Of a stretch of 64,000 bases of DNA, positions 59,036 to 64,000 are shown piece by piece. Every line of letters starts with the position of its first letter. Positions within the stretch are counted from its first letter, which is position 1. A program made the position numbers and the translations under genes. The stretch spans positions 45,291 to 109,290 of IMG/VR virus record IMGVR_UViG_3300020159_002019; one strand, 5' to 3'. This DNA comes from a virus. The notes beneath the pieces were generated by a model. It was not told where the DNA came from, made no database searches, and saw only the letters and a program-made list of their open reading frames with translations.

Positions 59036-60838
59036 TTATTTCAATCTAACTATAATGTCAATAGAAGGGTTTAATATTTGTAAGATTTGATTATCATCTG
59101 CAAGTATTACCTCTTCTGTTATTTGTATTTCACCATCAGAAGCCACAGTTTGAACCGATGTATTTTGTGAGTAAATACCACCCACTTTATTATATACTTT
59201 AAGTGATGTTAAGTTTAATACCCCTGGCGTATTCATAATGGCGTTTTTAACTGTCCCTAAAAAAACATCATCACCCAAAGCAAGTTTAGATTTATCAAAA
59301 ATATTGGCGATATTTGTTACAATCGCTGATGATAAATCGGTTGGTGAGTATTGTTTATTGTACTGAACATCTAATACAAAACTAAGATTAACTACCTGAG
59401 CTGGTTGAACAACCACATAGTCATTTATCATTCTATATTGTGATAAGTAAGTCGATATGTTATTCGCTATATTAGAGTTAATATCACTTGTTAAATTACC
59501 ATTTACGTCAGTAGTAAGGATATTTACATTTATCTTATTACCTGTTTTAGTAACACTAACCTTAGAAGGCGCTCCAAACTTACCAGGCATCTTAAATATT
59601 TGTGATTCGTAATCTTCAAGGGTAACACACCTTTCTTGTGATGCGAAATTAAAACCAATATAATTCCTCGCTTCTTCTATTGTAGGTTGATTTGCTCCAC
59701 CTAATGAAGAAGTAACATTCGTCGCTCTTAATGAATTAGAAACTGCTGTATTGATAGTTGAATTAGGTCCATTAACAACGAAATTAGATGATGTAATCCT
59801 TGTAAGTGTGTTAGGGTTAAGAATTGATTGTTGTCCCCCACCAACTCTATATTTAACAAATATTGTTGTATTTGCTTTTGGCGCTAAACCTAAAACAGGG
59901 TTATTAGTAATCTCGTTATAATCAATATTAAATTCGTTTAATGTAAATTGTGTGATTGCATCGTTATCGGTTTCAGATCCACCAAAAGTAATAACCATAA
60001 AGTTTTCTGGTGTATATTCCGTAATAAACTTTTTATTTATTTTAGTCCATTTACCTTGTCTGATTCCATCTACAACAGGTAGGTTAGGATCTTCAATATA
60101 AACGCTTTGTTGAGCTAAAGCATCTACTTCAAACCATCTTTGATTATCGTCAAAAAATACTGAATCTTCAGGGATTGTGGTAATTGCTGTTCCATCTTGA
60201 ACTACTATTGAACTAATAGAAAGAACATTTCTTTCAGGTAGAATAATTTGATAGAATGGTTTAACATTATTTGTATTTACGATTTGTCTAAGTGTTCTTG
60301 TTTCACCATTTACAACAACCTCTGTTTTAATTATTTGATATGAAACAACTTTATTGTTTGCATCAAATATTGGTAATTTTAACCTATTTTGAAAACCATT
60401 TGAGTTAATCGTTGAAGAAAAATCAATATCAGTTAAAGTTTCAAATACCTGACCACCGCCACTAATTTTAGTCCCTGCTTTAAGGATACCTAAATAATTT
60501 ACATCTTCTTTATCACCATCAACAGGAACATTTATACTGAATTGACATACAGCAACTGAAGGTCTATTTCCTGGTATTTTTAAACCATAGGTTCTGGCAA
60601 TATTATAGATTGAATTAGTTTGTTGTGCGAATTGAAGATAAGTTTCTTGGATACTTCTATCAATGTGGAAGTTTAAGTTATCGGCAACAGCTGCGTTGAT
60701 ATCTACTAATACTGAGAATAAACCAGCATCACCAAAGTTGGTAATTAAATCAGGGTAATAAGTTTGAACATAACCAATAAGTTCATTTCTTAAACCTGTG
60801 AATTCACGTTCTGCGTATGATATTTTTCTTTCTGCCAT
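59036..60838 (-). CDS. 6: Baseplate wedge protein gp6 (Baseplate J family)
   Basis: 600 residues. The N-terminal REFTGLRNELIGYVQTYYPD, then NFHIDRSIQETYLQFA, and the central beta-rich region ending in ARNYIGFNFASQERCVTLEDYE are typical of gp6/Baseplate J proteins. In T4, gp6 forms the wedge ring contacting gp25 and gp53. It overlaps the gp25 gene by 1 nt; both lie on the minus strand. Confidence 0.9.
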   Translation of the reverse strand: MAERKISYAEREFTGLRNELIGYVQTYYPDLITNFGDAGLFSVLVDINAAVADNLNFHIDRSIQETYLQFAQQTNSIYNIARTYGLKIPGNRPSVAVCQFSINVPVDGDKEDVNYLGILKAGTKISGGGQVFETLTDIDFSSTINSNGFQNRLKLPIFDANNKVVSYQIIKTEVVVNGETRTLRQIVNTNNVKPFYQIILPERNVLSISSIVVQDGTAITTIPEDSVFFDDNQRWFEVDALAQQSVYIEDPNLPVVDGIRQGKWTKINKKFITEYTPENFMVITFGGSETDNDAITQFTLNEFNIDYNEITNNPVLGLAPKANTTIFVKYRVGGGQQSILNPNTLTRITSSNFVVNGPNSTINTAVSNSLRATNVTSSLGGANQPTIEEARNYIGFNFASQERCVTLEDYESQIFKMPGKFGAPSKVSVTKTGNKINVNILTTDVNGNLTSDINSNIANNISTYLSQYRMINDYVVVQPAQVVNLSFVLDVQYNKQYSPTDLSSAIVTNIANIFDKSKLALGDDVFLGTVKNAIMNTPGVLNLTSLKVYNKVGGIYSQNTSVQTVASDGEIQITEEVILADDNQILQILNPSIDIIVRLK

Positions 60839-61212
60839 TATATTGTAATATTAATTGTATCTTGCTTTCCAAATATTGAGCCATTGTTTATGTATTTAAT
60901 TTGAAGATTGGCTTTTCTTTCGTTATTTGGGTCTATGTTTATTATTATATCAGTTATTTGTAATTGTGGGAAGTATTTTGTAACCGCAGTTTTTACTTCT
61001 TCTTTCATTGCATCATAGGTGGTATTATCATTCGGATTAAAGATAAAGTTTCTAAGATTTGTTCCAAAATCAGGTAAATAATATCTTTCACCTTTATTAG
61101 TTAATAATAAATGCGTCAATGATGAACGTATTTCATCATTAGTTGTTGTTGTTTGTTTAACAAATTCAGTATCACTCTCTGTGAATGGAAAAAATATACC
61201 AATACTAGCCAT
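60838..61212 (-). CDS. 25: Baseplate wedge protein gp25
   Basis: 124 residues. IRSSLTHLLLTNKGERYYLPDFGTNL carries the conserved gp25 helix and the Gly-Glu-Arg region, followed by the beta-rich C-terminus. gp25-like proteins nucleate sheath assembly. ATAAATA (TATTTAT on the coding strand) lies just before the ATG. Confidence 0.92.
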   Translation of the reverse strand: MASIGIFFPFTESDTEFVKQTTTTNDEIRSSLTHLLLTNKGERYYLPDFGTNLRNFIFNPNDNTTYDAMKEEVKTAVTKYFPQLQITDIIINIDPNNERKANLQIKYINNGSIFGKQDTINITI

Positions 61213-61267
61213 ATTTAAATAAATATATTACTTTAGAATTTTTGAAAATCATTTATTTATTATATAA

Positions 61268-63928
61268 ATGAATAAATATAGAATTAAAACTAAAATACTT
61301 CCTGAGCAAAATCAATACTTAAAAGTAAATCTTGAACAAGATTTTGATGTGCTCGATATTTTAACTTTAAGCGTTTATGGAACGGATGCGTATCCTAACC
61401 CTTGTGGGGATTGGGGTGTTATTATGGGTAGAATTGTTGATAGTAATAGTTTCCCAATGGAAAATGTTAAAGTTGGTTATGTGATACCATTAGATGATAA
61501 TGATAAAAATGATATAACTATTAGTTCCATATATAATGACATTATGGGTAATAAATATCCTTTATTACCGAAATATAAGGTAAATAAAAATCATTATCCT
61601 GTTGGTGGATTTCCGAGCGAAGATGAGGTAATGGCTAATTCAGCTTTGGAATATGTTTATAAAAAATATTTTAAATTCGTAACCTCAACCAATCAAAATG
61701 GTGATTACACTATTTTAGGTATTCCATTAGGTAAGGGTAGTTTAGTGATGAATTTTGATAGTACCGATGCTGGTTCATTAAGCACAACACCGGTTCAACA
61801 ATTAGCGACAGGTAATAAAGATAAGAAAAACTTTAAAAAGGATCAAAGATTAAATGGTTCTCCGATAAGTGCTAATAGTGGTGATCCTGTCACAGGTAAT
61901 ACTAGCGGTGCGTCAGTTTCTTTGGGTAATATAACACAAATAGGTGAAGGTGGGACTGTGGTAAATGTTATAACCGGAGCAACCGCAACTGCTGTGGGTG
62001 GTGGGACAAACTCGAAAAATCAGGCTGGGGATACTATATCGGTAATACAAAAACAAATTCCTAATGATGGTAGTGGTGTTGATAATACAGCGGGCGTTTT
62101 AATATCAAGATCAACAGACATTCAAATTAAATCATTTTTTGGTGATTTTGATATATGTGAAATAGGTATAAATAGGTATGATTATAAATTAGATTATAGA
62201 TACCAACCTTGTAATTATATTATTGGTTCATTTTATGCTGATTTTGCGGTGTTTAATTCTGCAACGCCGACATATACAATAAATAATATGGCTTTGGCCA
62301 CATCTAAACAAAATATGGGTGGTAAAGTAGCATTTTTATTGGATGGAACAGATGAAATTGATCCTGATGTTTCGGCTGATGTCGCACCTGATGGAACATT
62401 TTATGCTGCGATACCTTGTAAATGGGATAGGTATAATATCGATGAAGAAGGTAATTGGTATAAGACAAATGATGATTTTACTAAGAATCCAACAGGTATT
62501 TTTACGAGAACACCTTATTGTTTAATGATATACATTAATAATAATGTTAGTGTAAATTTAAATGATAGTAAAACTTATTCAAGGGCTTCAAGTATAGGTT
62601 TTAACTTAAATAATAGTGCTGATTTTGTAGAACAAATAGGTTATGACGGCTCAACTGGTATAACGACAGTTAATAGATTTAATATTAACTATAACGCTCA
62701 ATACTATCCGGCATCACCATTCCCAAATGGGTTTTATAACCCAATAAATACTAATTATTATCCATATCCAAAAGAAGATGTTGGAACAAAGTATAGAAAT
62801 GGTGCTGAGTTAAATTGGGATTATACTAATAGGAGAAGTAATATTTATACAATAGCAAGTCAATGGACAAAGTATGGTTATTATTCAGCATTAAATGTTG
62901 AAAATAATGGATTAAGTGGAACATATAGTGATATATTAACAAAGGGTAGATATGCTCCAATGCCAAATTGTTATTCAACAAAACCATTATCAGGTAATAC
63001 ACAACTTATCACTACTTTAACGACTAAAGGTTTGGCTTTACCTGGTGAGCAATTACCATTAGATGACACTAATTTAAACAATAGTAATTGGTATCCGTAT
63101 AATACAGATACAGGTTTATATCCTGATGGAACAATAGGTAATACTAGTAATCCACCACCCCCTGTAACCAACCCACCAACCCCAAGTGACAATTTACCTG
63201 ATTTTAATTTTACAAATTTTAATCCGGATGTTGGTATTTGGTCAAATGATGGTGGTAACACAAATAGTGTGTTTGAAGTTAAAAGTGCTGGTAATTATAA
63301 CATAAAAGGTAGTTTTAGGATGATTGGTGATGTACAGGTTAAATATAGGGGTAATGATCCACCCTATACTTATGATGATCTTTGGTATTCTTATGCGATT
63401 AAGAAATATTCTAATGGTAATAATATAAATTTATTAGTGGGTAGGCAAAATGCCGCTAATAATTCAGGAATACAATATGGATTATTTAAAGATTTTAGTT
63501 TTAATGAAAATTATTACTTACAAGAAGGTGATTTAATATATTTTCAGTTTTACTCTGAACAACTCACGGAACGTAGAAATATGCGTTTAGAAAATGTTAA
63601 TATTAATTTCTTTAAAAGACCTACTGGTAATATATTCCCTTTAATTATTGGTAATATGTATTTACCAACATTTGAGGCTACTAAATACGATACTGTGTAT
63701 TATCCAATCGGAGCTGGAAAAGATATTTTTGACACGAATAGTGGTGGATTTAACGCACCTAAATTAACCGAAATGGATTTAATGCTTTATCCAATAACAG
63801 ATGAAATGTTTAACATTGTTGAACATACACAAATAAATAACCCATATGAAAATGAAACAATAAATTATTATTTCTTTTGTAATCAATATTGGAAATTAAG
63901 AGATTTTATATATAACGAAATAAACTAA
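61268..63928 (+). CDS. Large tail/baseplate protein with carboxypeptidase-regulatory-like domain
   Basis: 886 residues. Near the start, GDWGVIMGRIVDSNSFPMENVKVGY followed later by NQNGDYTILGIPLGKGSL looks like a CNA_B/carboxypeptidase-regulatory beta sandwich, split by an insert. The C-terminal half is Asn/Tyr-rich beta structure. It diverges from gp25/gp6, so it is probably part of the baseplate or tail. Three Pro-rich repeats lie near residue 640. Confidence 0.6.
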   Translation: MNKYRIKTKILPEQNQYLKVNLEQDFDVLDILTLSVYGTDAYPNPCGDWGVIMGRIVDSNSFPMENVKVGYVIPLDDNDKNDITISSIYNDIMGNKYPLLPKYKVNKNHYPVGGFPSEDEVMANSALEYVYKKYFKFVTSTNQNGDYTILGIPLGKGSLVMNFDSTDAGSLSTTPVQQLATGNKDKKNFKKDQRLNGSPISANSGDPVTGNTSGASVSLGNITQIGEGGTVVNVITGATATAVGGGTNSKNQAGDTISVIQKQIPNDGSGVDNTAGVLISRSTDIQIKSFFGDFDICEIGINRYDYKLDYRYQPCNYIIGSFYADFAVFNSATPTYTINNMALATSKQNMGGKVAFLLDGTDEIDPDVSADVAPDGTFYAAIPCKWDRYNIDEEGNWYKTNDDFTKNPTGIFTRTPYCLMIYINNNVSVNLNDSKTYSRASSIGFNLNNSADFVEQIGYDGSTGITTVNRFNINYNAQYYPASPFPNGFYNPINTNYYPYPKEDVGTKYRNGAELNWDYTNRRSNIYTIASQWTKYGYYSALNVENNGLSGTYSDILTKGRYAPMPNCYSTKPLSGNTQLITTLTTKGLALPGEQLPLDDTNLNNSNWYPYNTDTGLYPDGTIGNTSNPPPPVTNPPTPSDNLPDFNFTNFNPDVGIWSNDGGNTNSVFEVKSAGNYNIKGSFRMIGDVQVKYRGNDPPYTYDDLWYSYAIKKYSNGNNINLLVGRQNAANNSGIQYGLFKDFSFNENYYLQEGDLIYFQFYSEQLTERRNMRLENVNINFFKRPTGNIFPLIIGNMYLPTFEATKYDTVYYPIGAGKDIFDTNSGGFNAPKLTEMDLMLYPITDEMFNIVEHTQINNPYENETINYYFFCNQYWKLRDFIYNEIN

Positions 63929-63929
63929 A

Positions 63930-64000
63930 ATGGAAAATAAGAAAATATTATTACCGAATAAAAAATACATTGGAAGTCCTGATAAAGATATCCAAATTAA
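63930..64000 (+). CDS. 5' end of a further gene, cut by window edge
   Basis: ATG at 63930, one base after the upstream TAA, opens MENKKILLPNKKYIGSPDKD and stays open to the window end. Too little for an identification. Confidence 0.6.
   Translation, partial: MENKKILLPNKKYIGSPDKDIQI

Overview
This window looks like part of a large, AT-rich, T4-like contractile-tailed phage that infects a Bacteroidota host. The phage assignment rests on baseplate wedge proteins of the gp25, gp6 and gp53 types, a gp26-like hub protein, a tape-measure-like protein, a giant hub protein ending in a chitinase/lysozyme domain, and a DnaB-type helicase with a DnaG-type primase. It is supported by dUTPase, a FEN1-type exonuclease, several DNA methyltransferases and homing-endonuclease traffic. 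The host inference rests on a type IX secretion (T9SS) sorting domain at 1-1470, repeated promoters of the Bacteroidota form TTTG-N19/20-TAnnTTTG, and start codons that mostly lack Shine-Dalgarno sequences.

Layout. 1-5902: an operon of exported proteins (T9SS-sorted protein, small membrane protein, CsgG-like lipoprotein, outer-membrane-like protein, a C-type lectin interrupted by a LamG domain, a small secreted protein). 5903-7726 (minus): SNF2-family helicase. 7901-12151: two unknown proteins, then a DUF3310 protein, two methyltransferases and a glutaredoxin. 12298-31178: late virion block with proteins carrying short cleavable-looking leaders, gp26, tape measure, baseplate proteins and the 1692-residue hub/lysozyme. 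31244-32191: primase. 32192-41440: three tRNA arrays broken up by a KWC-motif operon, YqeY, a vWA protein and ClpP. 41490-47149: two more KWC-motif proteins (one with a ParB-like motif), a possible neck protein, a YkuK-type RNase H fold protein, an adenine methyltransferase and a protein phosphatase. 47160-51203: Dam methylase, an endonuclease/ribbon-helix-helix pair sitting between two copies of the start of a glycosyltransferase gene, and three mini-genes, two of which resemble fragments of a T4-type major capsid protein. 51235-57301: replication and nucleotide genes ending in a B12-dependent ribonucleotide reductase. 57332-64000: DUF6011 protein, a KWC/CCA-adding-like nucleotidyltransferase fusion, gp6 and gp25 on the minus strand, and a large tail or baseplate protein.

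How it fits together. The 28 clear tRNAs cover all 20 amino acids plus an initiator tRNA. Most do not encode CCA, and the phage carries a protein with the CCA-adding-enzyme motif. Non-tRNA structured elements lie between the tRNAs, including a pair with a covarying terminal stem and a roughly 215-nt structured RNA. The best candidates for something undescribed are the KWC protein family (four members fused to different partners), the exported surface module, the capsid-fragment mini-genes with leaders like those of T4 internal proteins, and the structured RNAs among the tRNAs. Family names come from recognising motifs by eye; no database search was possible.
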